64,000 nucleotides of DNA from Phenylobacterium sp. (GCA_017991675.1 JAGOQB010000003.1:124001-188000); one strand, 5' to 3'. Positions 16,565-25,955 are shown, numbered from the stretch's first letter. Made by a program: numbers and translations. The notes: generated from the letters alone by a model not told the origin.

Positions 16565-17845
16565 CTATTGCCCCAGGCGGATCGCCGCCGAACGCGCGTG
16601 CGCCGGCAGCCCCTCGGCCTCGGCCAGCGCCACGGTGTGCGGCCCCAGCACCGCGAACGAGGCGGCGTCGCATTTCACGATCGAGGTGCGCTTGATGAAA
16701 TCGTACAGCGACAGGCCCGACGAGAACCGCGCCGCCCGGCTGGTCGGCAGCACGTGGTTGGAGCCGGCGACATAGTCGCCGATCGCCTCGGGCGTCACCC
16801 GGCCCAGGAAGATCGCCCCGGCGTGACGCACCTTGTCCGACAGCCGCTCGGGGTTCTCCATCGCGAACTCGACGTGCTCGGGCGCGATCAGGTCGACCAG
16901 GCGCGGCGCCTCGTCCAGCGGCGCGATCACCACCGCCCCGTGGTCGCGCCACGAGGCTGCGGCGTCCTGCCCCGTCGTCAGGGTCGCCAGCTGCGCCTGC
17001 ACCTCGGCTTCGACCGCCGCGGCGAAGGCCGGATCGTCGGTGATCAGGATCGATTGCGCGGCCGGGTCATGCTCGGCCTGGCTCAGCAGGTCGGCGGCGA
17101 TCCAGTCGGCGCGGTTGGCGCCGTCGGCCACCACCACGATCTCGGACGGCCCGGCCAGGGCGTCGATGCCCACCGTGCCGTAGACCCGCCGCTTGGCGGC
17201 GGTGACATAGGCGTTGCCTGGCCCGACGATCTTGTCGACCGGCTTGATCGGGCCCGCGCCATAGGCCAGCGCGGCCACCGCCTGCGCCCCGCCCACGCGC
17301 CAGATTTCCGTGACGCCGGCTTCCTTGGCCGCCGCCAGCACCGCCGGCTGCAACCGCCCAGGCGGCGTCACCATGGCGATGCGCTCGACGCCCGCCACCT
17401 TGGCCGGCACCGCGTTCATCAGCACGGTCGAGGGATAGGCCGCGCGCCCGCCGGGCACATAGATTCCGACCGCCTCCAGCGCCGTCCAACGCCAGCCCAG
17501 CTCCACCCCGGCCTCGTCGACAAAGGCCGCGTCCGCCGGACGCTGGCGGGCGTGATAGGCGCCGATCCGCGCGGCGGCGAAGGCGATCGCCTCGCGCACC
17601 TGGGCCGGGCACTGGGCCGCGCCCGCCTCGATCTCCTCGGCGGAGACCCGGATGTTGCTCTCGTCGATCTCGACCTTGTCGAACTGCCGGGCGAAGCGCA
17701 GCAGCGCCTCCATCCCCTGCGCCCGCACCGCAGCCAGCACGTCGCGCACGGCGGCGTCGACTTCCTCCGGCGTCTCGCGACGCTCGTCGATAAAGGCGGC
17801 GAAAGCGGCTTCGAAGCCAGGCTCGGAGAAGGAGAAGCGGCGCAT
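16565..17845 (-). CDS. hisD: Histidinol dehydrogenase
   Basis: 426 residues, full length. Diagnostic segments: YVPGGRAAYPSTVLMN, GPGNAYVTAAKR, GPSEIVVVAD, the zinc/catalytic region SQAEHDPAAQSILIT, LIAPEHVE and the C-terminal SGLSLYDFIKRTS. It performs the last two oxidations of histidine biosynthesis. No other his gene is adjacent. The window also encodes full histidine degradation, so synthesis and breakdown must be regulated apart. Confidence 0.97.
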   Translation of the reverse strand: MRRFSFSEPGFEAAFAAFIDERRETPEEVDAAVRDVLAAVRAQGMEALLRFARQFDKVEIDESNIRVSAEEIEAGAAQCPAQVREAIAFAAARIGAYHARQRPADAAFVDEAGVELGWRWTALEAVGIYVPGGRAAYPSTVLMNAVPAKVAGVERIAMVTPPGRLQPAVLAAAKEAGVTEIWRVGGAQAVAALAYGAGPIKPVDKIVGPGNAYVTAAKRRVYGTVGIDALAGPSEIVVVADGANRADWIAADLLSQAEHDPAAQSILITDDPAFAAAVEAEVQAQLATLTTGQDAAASWRDHGAVVIAPLDEAPRLVDLIAPEHVEFAMENPERLSDKVRHAGAIFLGRVTPEAIGDYVAGSNHVLPTSRAARFSSGLSLYDFIKRTSIVKCDAASFAVLGPHTVALAEAEGLPAHARSAAIRLGQ

Positions 17846-17948
17846 GCGCGCTCTTTAGACGCCAGGGCCTTACGGCGCTAGGGCTGCCGGCCTCAAGGAA
17901 AAGCCTCGGCGCCCTGACCGGGTCCTGGAGCGGTGGGCCGGAGGTCGC

Positions 17949-18347
17949 TCAGCCCCCGAGTTCGCCGACCAGGGCGCCGGCCGGGATGCGCCAAGCACGA
18001 CTGATCTTGCGGATCTGATCGAGGTTGATCTCACGTCGGCCGCTCAGGAGCTCGGACGCACGCGCCTTGGAGCCCAGGACCTGGACCAGGTCGGACTGGC
18101 TGTAGCTGTTGGCGGTCATGACAGACTTCAGCACCTCGACCGGCGTCGCGCGCGGGATGGGATAGCGCCGCCGCTCATAGTCTTCGATCAGCAGCACCAG
18201 GGCGTCGAAGTGCGCAGCTTCGGGGGCGTCCTCCGCCGGCTCATTCTCGAAATAGGGCCGCACGGCCTTAAGCGCCGCCTCATACTCGGCTTCGTCCGAC
18301 AGCGTGCGCACTTCGGTCACGTCCAGCATCGCCTTCTCCTTCGTCAT
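17949..18347 (-). CDS. higA: Antitoxin HigA-type (helix-turn-helix)
   Basis: 132 residues. The N-terminal half resembles the HigA/toxin-binding extension (EAEYEAALKAVRPYFE, ALVLLIEDYERRRYPIP). A C-terminal HTH of the XRE/HigA kind follows (YSQSDLVQVLGSKARASELLSGRREINLDQIRKISRAW, about 80-118). It neutralises the HigB-like toxin encoded just upstream and probably represses the operon through the repeats at 18671-18713. The start overlaps the toxin stop by 4 bp; toxin-first order is the rule for higBA. Confidence 0.88.
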   Translation of the reverse strand: MTKEKAMLDVTEVRTLSDEAEYEAALKAVRPYFENEPAEDAPEAAHFDALVLLIEDYERRRYPIPRATPVEVLKSVMTANSYSQSDLVQVLGSKARASELLSGRREINLDQIRKISRAWRIPAGALVGELGG

Positions 18348-18655
18348 AGCTCGCTCACCTTGATCCTGTCGTACTGGGCATGGGTGCCGACAAACAGGAT
18401 GAAGACCCGCTTGGTGCGAAACCCGATCAGGCCGACGATCCGATACTTGTTGCCGCCGACGTCGAAGACGACCTTCCCATTGCTGACATAGTCCGCCGTG
18501 TTGAACGTGGCCTTCACCTCAGCGAAGTTGTTCCATGCTGCGTCGGACGTCGTGGTGTGCCATTCGACCATGGCCGCCTTGGCTGCGGCTTGTTCCTTGC
18601 CGCGCGGCTGGCTTTCCCAGAACTTCACCAGAGCCGATTTGGCGATCACGTGCAC
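18344..18655 (-). CDS. higB: HigB-type mRNA interferase toxin (RelE superfamily)
   Basis: 103 residues, basic. FNTADYVSNGKVVFDVGGNKYRIVG and FVGTHAQYDRIKV are typical of HigB_toxin proteins, RelE-fold ribonucleases that cleave mRNA on the ribosome. It is the first gene of higBA, starting 16 bp downstream of a twin-operator region. Confidence 0.88.
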   Translation of the reverse strand: MHVIAKSALVKFWESQPRGKEQAAAKAAMVEWHTTTSDAAWNNFAEVKATFNTADYVSNGKVVFDVGGNKYRIVGLIGFRTKRVFILFVGTHAQYDRIKVSEL

Positions 18656-18670
18656 AGGCTCTTATCGCTC

Positions 18671-18713
18671 GTTTCCAATTTGGGAACAAGCGGAAAGTTT
18701 CCATTTTGGGAAC
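18671..18713 (-). promoter_or_regulatory. Twin operator of higBA
   Basis: Two 17-bp near-identical imperfect palindromes, GTTTCCAATTTGGGAAC (18671-18687) and GTTTCCATTTTGGGAAC (18697-18713), 26 bp apart centre to centre, lie 16-58 bp upstream of the toxin start. They are the natural binding sites for a HigA dimer and likely overlap the promoter. Confidence 0.7.
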
Positions 18714-18753
18714 AATCGGAGCTGCGCCCGGCCTGACGGCGGCCAGGACGCCC

Positions 18754-19179
18754 CTAAACCTCGTGCTTCGGCGTCCGCGGCGTCGCCCAGGGGGCGCTGA
18801 CGTCGGCCAGCACCACGTCCAGGCACTCGACCTGCGCGCGCAGGTCGCCGCCGCCGGCGAAGGTGAAGGTCACCGCCCCGCCCGGGGCCTCGCCCGGCTC
18901 GAAGCCGACGTCCAGCAGCTCGACCACCGCGTCCCTGGCGCTGCGCCGCAGCTTGCGGGCCTGCACCGCCTGCACCGAGCCCAGCTGCAGCGCCGCGCGC
19001 ACCCGCTCGGAGCCCTTGGCCTCCCATCGATAGCGGTTGAGCGCCAGGGTCAGCCGCTGGGCCGCCGGTTCGTAGGAGATGTCGCCGATCTTGCCGACGG
19101 CGTCCTGCAGCGCCGCGGCGATCACCTTCAGGTCCTCGGCGTCTTCGGCCAGCAGCCTCAGCGGGGCAACGCGCGTCAT
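18754..19179 (-). CDS. DUF2948 family protein
   Basis: 141 residues. PLRLLAEDAEDLKVIAAALQDAV at the N-terminus and the RYRWEAKGSERVRAAL segment are characteristic of DUF2948, a family found beside murA in Alphaproteobacteria. No catalytic motif is seen. The start is 1 bp after the murA stop, so it is co-transcribed with murA. In relatives hisD follows directly, as I recall; here higBA intervenes. Confidence 0.88.
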   Translation of the reverse strand: MTRVAPLRLLAEDAEDLKVIAAALQDAVGKIGDISYEPAAQRLTLALNRYRWEAKGSERVRAALQLGSVQAVQARKLRRSARDAVVELLDVGFEPGEAPGGAVTFTFAGGGDLRAQVECLDVVLADVSAPWATPRTPKHEV

Positions 19180-19180
19180 C

Positions 19181-20470
<1,290 letters not shown>

Positions 20471-20570
20471 ACGTGTCCCTCGGCGGGCGCAAGGAGCGCG
20501 ATCACCGCGCCGCTCAGCCCTTTGGGCGCTATCTATCGCGCGGCTGGCGCGCCGAAAAGCGGGCGGCCCA

Positions 20571-20717
20571 TCACGACACCTTGTCCGAATCGTCCGGGCT
20601 CGGCGCCGGCTTTTGCGCCGGTTTCGGGGGAGCCTTGCGCCGGCGCAGGTTGGCGCGCAGCGCCGCCGCCAGCTTGGCTTCGCGTTCGTTTGCGGGGGTT
20701 TTGTCGTCTTTTCCCAT
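20571..20717 (-). CDS. Small basic conserved hypothetical protein upstream of murA
   Basis: 48 residues starting [20 protein letters not shown] and ending DDSDKVS, with a basic middle ([14 protein letters not shown]). An N-terminal amphipathic helix and a Lys/Pro-rich tail are visible; no enzyme motif. The ordered codon use and similarity to small ORFs seen beside murA in relatives argue for a real gene. It lies 100 bp upstream of murA on the same strand. Confidence 0.65.
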   Translation of the reverse strand: MGKDDKTPANEREAKLAAALRANLRRRKAPPKPAQKPAPSPDDSDKVS

Positions 20718-20818
20718 CGAAACCGGGGGTGCGGCGAGACGCTCCACAGGTCAAGCGCAGTTTCTGCATATTGGGGCTTTCCACCGGCCCAGGGTTTGGC
20801 TATAGCCCCCGCCTCGTC

Positions 20819-20893
<75 letters not shown>

Positions 20894-20894
20894 T

Positions 20895-20926
20895 CAACCC
20901 CCAGTCCAGTACAGGACTGGGGGTTG
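20895..20926 (+). terminator. Hairpin after tRNA-Thr
   Basis: CAACCCCCAGTCC and GGACTGGGGGTTG form a perfect 13-bp stem with a 6-nt loop starting one base after the tRNA CCA. No T run follows, so it may act in 3'-end formation rather than as a classical terminator. Confidence 0.65.
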
Positions 20927-21066
20927 ACCACACTCCCCGACATCGACATCGACATCTCGTTCCGGCGTGAACGCGTCCAAAAAACGCTGCGGCCATAAGG
21001 ACGCATGGAGCGACCATCGGGGCGTGGCTCGCGAATCGAAGAGCAGAGCGGCTATCACCTCGAACC

Positions 21067-21372
21067 ATGAAGCAGCACACGGGCGACGAAATTCGATCGA
21101 TCATGACGGACATGCCGGCCGAGACCATCGCGGGCCTGCAGGCGACCCATGCGGAGCACTCGATCACCGAACATGAAGCCCGCTGGTGGGGCTATCTGAT
21201 GTTCGCGCGCACGGGCGCCTACGAGGGGACCTCGTACACCATCAAGGTCATGGGCGACGGCGGCGAGGTCAGCCAGGACTTCCTGAGCTACGTGCTGGCC
21301 GAGCGCGAGGGCAACAAGCGCCATGGGCTAGTTCGAAAGCCGTGGCCGGAGAGCGGCTTCGACCGGGCCTAA
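21067..21372 (+). CDS. Hypothetical protein
   Basis: 101 residues, hydrophilic, with two histidine-containing stretches (ATHAEHSITEHEARWWGYLMF) and no signal peptide or membrane helix. No family recognised. An opposite-strand frame at 21055-21324 overlaps, but the plus-strand translation is better balanced. First gene of the accessory pocket after tRNA-Thr. Confidence 0.55.
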   Translation: MKQHTGDEIRSIMTDMPAETIAGLQATHAEHSITEHEARWWGYLMFARTGAYEGTSYTIKVMGDGGEVSQDFLSYVLAEREGNKRHGLVRKPWPESGFDRA

Positions 21373-21501
21373 GCCGGCTCCATCCCCGCCGCGTGCAGCA
21401 TGTGCCACTAGGTCAGCAAAGCGACGGTGACGGCCCAACACCCGCGGCAGTTGCTTTTCTCGGCGAGTTGCAATCAATGGGCGCCGGATTGGGGGAAGGC
21501 A

Positions 21502-21891
21502 ATGAAACTCCGTGGTCTGAACGGTTGGCAGCGCTTGGGACTAATCTCATGCTTGATATCGGCCCTGGCGCTCGCATACCTCGGAAAGCTCGAATTTGAG
21601 GTGATCGAAGCCAAGCGCGAACTGTCGATGATCGAGCGGACCAAGGTCCATCCTGGCGAAGACCCTTGCAGCGGACTGACGCTCGAGGCCTCTGAGTGCG
21701 CAGCGTGGACGGCGCACCTAAACCAAACCGCCACGAACCACAGTTCAATGCAGCGGGAGAGCATTGCTTGGAAAAATGAGGACCGAGACGAGGCGCGGAA
21801 GCGGGTCCTCGCGGTCCACGTCATTCTGGCACTGGCTTGGCTAGTTCTTTGGATCGGCGCGGGATTCCGGCGAAAGGAGAGCGCTGTTTAG
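21502..21891 (+). CDS. Hypothetical membrane protein with two predicted helices
   Basis: 129 residues: an N-terminal helix (about 12-28, [17 protein letters not shown]), a hydrophilic, probably coiled central region with two cysteines ([16 protein letters not shown]), and a C-terminal helix (about 104-122, [21 protein letters not shown]) followed by FRRKE. Both ends are probably cytoplasmic. Base composition is lower in GC than the neighbours, suggesting transfer. The start is set by GGGGAAGGCA upstream of ATG 21502. Function unknown. Confidence 0.6.
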   Translation: MKLRGLNGWQRLGLISCLISALALAYLGKLEFEVIEAKRELSMIERTKVHPGEDPCSGLTLEASECAAWTAHLNQTATNHSSMQRESIAWKNEDRDEARKRVLAVHVILALAWLVLWIGAGFRRKESAV

Positions 21892-22030
21892 CGCTTCCTC
21901 GTCCTTTTTCACGCCCCGCGCCACGATCTGAAGCGCGCCATCCGGCAACGGACGCTGCAGCGCCTTGGCCTCGTCCCACGGCGCCCGCATCCAGACGTCA
22001 CGCTCCTCCACCGAGGCAAGGAGCCCCGCC
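21889..22030 (-). pseudogene. C-terminal relic of an SOS-response-associated peptidase (SRAP/YedK family)
   Basis: The minus-strand frame reads [20 protein letters not shown] then [17 protein letters not shown], an almost verbatim C-terminus of alphaproteobacterial SRAP proteins, which crosslink to abasic sites in single-stranded DNA. Upstream (higher coordinates) the similarity stops after about 45 residues: no N-terminal MC active-site motif, only faint out-of-frame SRAP-like words. The fragment ends exactly at the stop of the hypothetical membrane gene. It is a truncated remnant without its catalytic cysteine. Confidence 0.7.
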
Positions 22031-22053
22031 CCTTGGAGGGAGCGGGCCGGAGA

Positions 22054-22215
22054 ATGCCGCTTACGCCGGGACCGGCGGTCCCACGCAGCGCAAAGATCGG
22101 CCAGCCCAAGCTGGAGAGTCCCAAGAAGCAGATCCCTCTTCGTCTGGCCCAAATGGTGATCGACCGCTTTCGCGCGCTCGGCCCCGGCTGGCAGGCGGCG
22201 ACGTGCTGGCCCACG
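22054..22215 (+). pseudogene. Relic of a BrnA-like (DUF4415) antitoxin
   Basis: The plus-strand frame from ATG 22054 reads [20 protein letters not shown] then [13 protein letters not shown], the core of BrnA-type antitoxins (x-RP-K-x-x-PK-x-x-x-x-LRLD-x-x-V-x-x-FRA-x-GPGWQ). The expected RINAALR ending is replaced by unrelated sequence, suggesting a frameshift or truncation just after GWQ. No BrnT toxin is adjacent. Confidence 0.5.
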
Positions 22216-22316
22216 CCGTACCGCCGGACAGGCCGCCATGCACGTCATGCGCGACCATTGCGCGGATCGGTAGATCGGTTATCTCTGCCCTCGGCGCAGC
22301 CGCGCTGGGGGGAAAC

Positions 22317-22454
22317 ATGTCGGGTAAGGAACGCCTCTCGGCGCGCGGGCGCGTCGGCGTGCGTCACGGATGGCTTGGGCGCGCCGCGCTCTTGGTCGCC
22401 CTGCTCGCCTTCCTGGCCCTCAGCCTGGCGCTGGAACTGCGCCAGACGCCTTAA
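22317..22454 (+). CDS. Small single-pass membrane protein
   Basis: 45 residues: a basic N-terminus (SGKERLSARGRVGVRHG) and one hydrophobic helix (about 21-39, GRAALLVALLAFLALSLAL), ending ELRQTP. GGGGGGAAAC precedes the ATG. The stop TAA shares TTAA with the convergent asparaginase stop. No family recognised. Confidence 0.5.
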   Translation: MSGKERLSARGRVGVRHGWLGRAALLVALLAFLALSLALELRQTP

Positions 22455-23449
22455 GCGCTGGCCCGCACGAAGGTTGCGGCGATCTCCTCGCGGGTCGCGC
22501 CGGCTCCCAGCAGCAGGCTGAGCAGCAGCCGCGCCTTGCGCGCGTCCAGCAGGCCCGCCCCGATCAGGCCGCGGCCCAGCAGGTCGATCTCGCCGCCCGC
22601 ATAGCCATAGGTCTTGTCGAGGGTCTCCCCGCCGCCGGTGCGCGAGGCGAGCACCACCGGCGCGGTCGCGGCCAGCTGCGCCAGCAGCTCGACCATGGCC
22701 GAGGGCACGTGGCCGCCGCCCACCGCCTCGACCACCATGCCGGCCACCGGCTCGCGGGTCAGGTCGCGCAGGGCCTGCGCATCGCCGCCGAACACCATCG
22801 GCAGCAGAACCACCCGCGGCGGCGGGCCCCTCCAGGCGATGGTCGGCGTGCGCTGGGTCGGCCGCAGGGCGATCCGCACCCGGTCCTCGACCACCCAGCC
22901 GAGCGGACCGACCGTCTCCGAGCCGAAGGCCGAGGTCTTGTGCGTGTGGCGCTTGGCGACGAACCGCGCGGCGTGCACCTCGTCATTCATCACCGCCACC
23001 ACGCCGAGGCCGCGGGCGGCCGGGCTGGCGGCCACCCGGATCGCGGCGGCGAGGTTCGCCGGCCCCTCGGCGCCGGGCTTGGTCGGGTCGCGCATCGCCC
23101 CGGTCACCACCACCGGCGCGTCCAGGTCGAGCAGCAGGTCGAGCAGATAGGCCGTCTCCTCCAGGGTGTCGGTGCCCTGGGTGACGACCACGCCGTCCGC
23201 CCCGCCCGCGACCGCCGCGCCGATGCGCTCGGCCAGGGCGGCGACCTCGACGAAACCCAGCTCGACGCTGGCCGCCTTGGAGACGCTCTCGCCGGCGACC
23301 TGGGCCACCGCCGCCAGCTGCGGGACGCCGGCCAGTAGATCATCGGCGTCCAGCTTGGGGACCACGCCGGAGCCGGCCGCCCCCTCCATGGAGATCGTGC
23401 CGCCCAGGGAAAAGACGGTGACGCGCGGGCGTGGGGCGGCGGACGGCAA
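22451..23449 (-). CDS. Asparaginase family protein (type I/II L-asparaginase fold)
   Basis: 332 residues. Both catalytic threonine motifs are visible: FSLGGTISM near residue 15 and VVTQGTDTLEETAY near 90, with the lysine-containing VTGAMRDPTKPGAEG. No signal peptide, so probably cytoplasmic. It hydrolyses asparagine, and perhaps glutamine, to the acid and ammonia. Monocistronic on the minus strand. Confidence 0.9.
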   Translation of the reverse strand: MPSAAPRPRVTVFSLGGTISMEGAAGSGVVPKLDADDLLAGVPQLAAVAQVAGESVSKAASVELGFVEVAALAERIGAAVAGGADGVVVTQGTDTLEETAYLLDLLLDLDAPVVVTGAMRDPTKPGAEGPANLAAAIRVAASPAARGLGVVAVMNDEVHAARFVAKRHTHKTSAFGSETVGPLGWVVEDRVRIALRPTQRTPTIAWRGPPPRVVLLPMVFGGDAQALRDLTREPVAGMVVEAVGGGHVPSAMVELLAQLAATAPVVLASRTGGGETLDKTYGYAGGEIDLLGRGLIGAGLLDARKARLLLSLLLGAGATREEIAATFVRASA

Positions 23450-23635
23450 GACTGACCTCGGGGAACGGTTGCGAACGGCTCTCTTGGCCCGCTTGGCGGC
23501 CCGGCGCCAGTCCTGATGCGTCGCCGCAGGGACCGGCCCGATGGCCGCCGCTCGTCCCTCCCCGCCGGCCGCGTTCTGCTATGATAGGGCCATCGCTCGG
23601 CGGCCGCCCCGGGCCGCGCGCTTCAGGACGATCCC

Positions 23636-23830
23636 ATGCCGAGGGAACTCCACTACATCGGTCGCCAGGATCACGAGCCGATCGACGACGCCCGCCATTT
23701 CCACATCTGCGCGCGCTGCGGACAGCCGGTCGACAAGCGCGACCCGGGCGCGCTCGCCCGCCACGAGGCCAGGGGCCACCTGCCCGAGCCGGTCCGCACC
23801 GACGCCGGCGCGCCCCCGACCATCCCTTGA
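23636..23830 (+). CDS. Small putative zinc-binding protein
   Basis: 64 residues. HFHICARCGQPVDKRDPGAL followed by ARHEARGHLP gives a C-x2-C...H-x4-H arrangement like a single C2H2 zinc finger. N- and C-terminal parts are hydrophilic. No family is named with certainty. It stands alone upstream of another small gene. Confidence 0.6.
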   Translation: MPRELHYIGRQDHEPIDDARHFHICARCGQPVDKRDPGALARHEARGHLPEPVRTDAGAPPTIP

Positions 23831-23931
23831 AATCGACACGTGCAATGTCGGCGTCTTGCCGCCGCCCGGGCCCGGAGGTAGGGTCGAGGCCTCCCCCGAT
23901 CATGCGCCGCGACTGCGGCGATCGGGGTCGT

Positions 23932-24144
23932 ATGCGCATCTATTCCTTTTCCCTGGTCAATCATCTCGGCGAGCGGTTCCGCACGCGCACCGCCGCTTGC
24001 GACGACGATGCGGCGGCCATCGCTCACGCGCGCCGCTTCGAACCCGAGGGCTATCCGGTCGAGGTCCACGTCGAAGGCCGCCGCGTCTCGCTGTCGGAGA
24101 TGCCGACCTGGAGCGCCGAGCCGTGGCTGCGCCACCTGCTCTGA
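23932..24144 (+). CDS. Small hypothetical protein (DUF6894-like)
   Basis: 70 residues, MRIYSFSLVNHLGERFRTRT, then CDDDAAAIAHARRFEPEGYPVEVHVEGRRVSLSEMP. The pattern of an N-terminal strand and a DDDAAAIAHA helix resembles the short DUF6894-type proteins of Alphaproteobacteria. A start at 23902 (MRRDCGD) is possible. Function unknown. Confidence 0.55.
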   Translation: MRIYSFSLVNHLGERFRTRTAACDDDAAAIAHARRFEPEGYPVEVHVEGRRVSLSEMPTWSAEPWLRHLL

Positions 24145-24149
24145 GCGGC

Positions 24150-24237
24150 ATCGGCAGGTTGCAGGGCGCAAACCTGCCGATAGTGACGATAGAGGCGCCT
24201 GCCGCGCCGCAGAACTGCGTCTTGCGGCCGCTATCGT
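24150..24237. other. Structured intergenic segment at the 3' end of the nag operon
   Basis: Two consecutive dyads: ATCGGCAGGTT / AACCTGCCGAT (24150-24160 and 24171-24181, perfect 11-bp stem), then ACGATAG / CTATCGT (24186-24192 and 24231-24237) enclosing GCCGCA / TGCGGC. An AAACCTGCCG motif recurs near 24264. Located between convergent genes (small hypothetical and nagE), it may act as a bidirectional 3' end, though no T run is present. Confidence 0.5.
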
Positions 24238-24278
24238 AAGCGTTCCTGCAAGGCCGGGCGCCGAAACCTGCCGCTAGC

Positions 24279-25955
24279 CTAGGCTGGACGCAGCAGGATC
24301 TGCACGCTGCCATCCGCCAGTCGGGCCACGCCCCGCGCGCCGCGGGCGGTCAGCAGCGCCTCGTCCAGCGCCGCCGGATCGACCAGCCGCACGCAGACCC
24401 GGCCGGCCTTCAGCCCCGCCTCGACGACGTTGCCGGCCCCGCCCAGGCCGGCCAGCCAGGGGCCGACGTCGAAGGCCGCCGCCGGCGCCGCAACCGCCGG
24501 CGCGGCCGGGGCCCGGCCGCCGGCGATCACCGCGCGGATCTCGCCGGCCACCTGGTCGGCGATCGGGCCCAACACCACCTGCAGCGCCTTGTCCGAGGGC
24601 CGCACCATACCGCGCGAGCCCAGGGCCTTCAGCGCCGCCTCGTCGACCGCGCCCTGGTCGGCCACCACCAGCCGCAGCCGCGTGGTGCAGGCGTCGACGC
24701 TGACCAGGTTGCCGGCCCCGCCGAGCGCGACGACGAAGTCCTCGCCCCGCTCGCCGCTCAGCGGCCTGACCTCGGCCGCCGTCGGTTCGGCCTCGCGGCC
24801 TGGCGTCTTGAGGTCGAAGCGCGTGATCGTCCAGCGGAAGACGCCGTAGTAGAGCGCGAAGTATGCCGCCCCGATCGGCAGCAAATACAACGGGTTGGTC
24901 GCCTTTCCGAAGTTCAGCGCATAGTCGAAGAACCCGGCCGAAAACCCGAAGCCCAGCTTCACGTCGAGCAGGCTCATGACGATGAACGACAGCCCGGTCA
25001 GCAGCACGTGGATCGCGTAGAGCACCGGGGCCAGGAACATGAAGCTGAACTCGATCGGCTCGGTCACCCCGGTCAGGAAGGTGGTCAGCGCCATCGAGGC
25101 GAGCATCCCGCCGACCGCCTTGCGCCGGTGCGCGGGGGCCGCGTGGTACATGGCCAGGCACGCCGCGGGCAGGCCGAACATCATCACCGGGAAGAACCCG
25201 GCCATGAAGGCCCCGGCGCTCGGATCGCCGGCGAAGAACCGGTTCAGGTCCCCGGTCGCGCCGTGGAAGTCGCCGACGATGAACCAGGCGATGTTGTTGA
25301 GGATGTGGTGGAGGCCGGTGACGATCAGCGCCCGGTTCAGCACCCCATAGATGAACAGCCCCGCCTCGCCCGAGCCGACGATGCCCCGGCTGGCGGCGTC
25401 CATGCCGGCGTTAAGGCCCTCATAGGTGAACCCGACCGCCGCGCCCAGCATCAGCCCAGCCAGCCCCGCGACGATCGGCACGAACCGCCGTCCGCCGAAA
25501 AAGGCGAGATATTCCGGGAGCTTGATGTTCGAGAACCGGTTGTAGAACTGTCCGCCGATCAGGCCCGAGAGAATGCCGATGGGCACCGAAACCTTGGCGA
25601 TCGCCTTCTGCTTGAAGGCCGCGGTGGCCAGGGCGACGGCGTCGCCGCTCATGCCCTTCAGCGCCTCCGCCGGGACATGCAACAACACCTCGGCGCTGCG
25701 CGTGGCGATCAGGAAGCAGACCACCCCGGCCAGGCCGGCCGCGCCGTTGTTGTCCCGCGCCAGCCCGACGGCGACGCCGGCGGCGAACAGCAGGCCGAGA
25801 TTGGCGAAGATCGCCTCGCCCGCTGCGGCCATGAACGGCACGTCGAGCAGGTCCGGCTGGCCCAGCCGCAGCAGCAGGCCGGCGGCCGGCAGCACGGCGA
25901 TGGGCAGCATCAGCGCCCGCCCGAGGGATTGCAGCGCTTCGAGGGGCGAGGCCAT
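24279..25955 (-). CDS. nagE: PTS N-acetylglucosamine transporter, EIIC-EIIB with a second, degenerate EIIB
   Basis: 558 residues. The EIIC membrane domain (about 1-380) contains LMLPIAVLPAAGLLLRLG, GLHHILNNIAWF and GVTEPIEFSFMFLAP. The EIIB domain (about 402-478) carries the phosphorylated cysteine in VDACTTRLRL (Cys423). A second EIIB-like domain (about 493-558) aligns with the first (GGAGNVVEAG against GGAGNLVSVD) but has Lys516 where the cysteine should be, so it cannot be phosphorylated there. The protein imports GlcNAc with phosphorylation, using phosphate from the IIA-HPr-EI fusion encoded immediately upstream (TGATG junction). Confidence 0.93.
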   Translation of the reverse strand: MASPLEALQSLGRALMLPIAVLPAAGLLLRLGQPDLLDVPFMAAAGEAIFANLGLLFAAGVAVGLARDNNGAAGLAGVVCFLIATRSAEVLLHVPAEALKGMSGDAVALATAAFKQKAIAKVSVPIGILSGLIGGQFYNRFSNIKLPEYLAFFGGRRFVPIVAGLAGLMLGAAVGFTYEGLNAGMDAASRGIVGSGEAGLFIYGVLNRALIVTGLHHILNNIAWFIVGDFHGATGDLNRFFAGDPSAGAFMAGFFPVMMFGLPAACLAMYHAAPAHRRKAVGGMLASMALTTFLTGVTEPIEFSFMFLAPVLYAIHVLLTGLSFIVMSLLDVKLGFGFSAGFFDYALNFGKATNPLYLLPIGAAYFALYYGVFRWTITRFDLKTPGREAEPTAAEVRPLSGERGEDFVVALGGAGNLVSVDACTTRLRLVVADQGAVDEAALKALGSRGMVRPSDKALQVVLGPIADQVAGEIRAVIAGGRAPAAPAVAAPAAAFDVGPWLAGLGGAGNVVEAGLKAGRVCVRLVDPAALDEALLTARGARGVARLADGSVQILLRPA

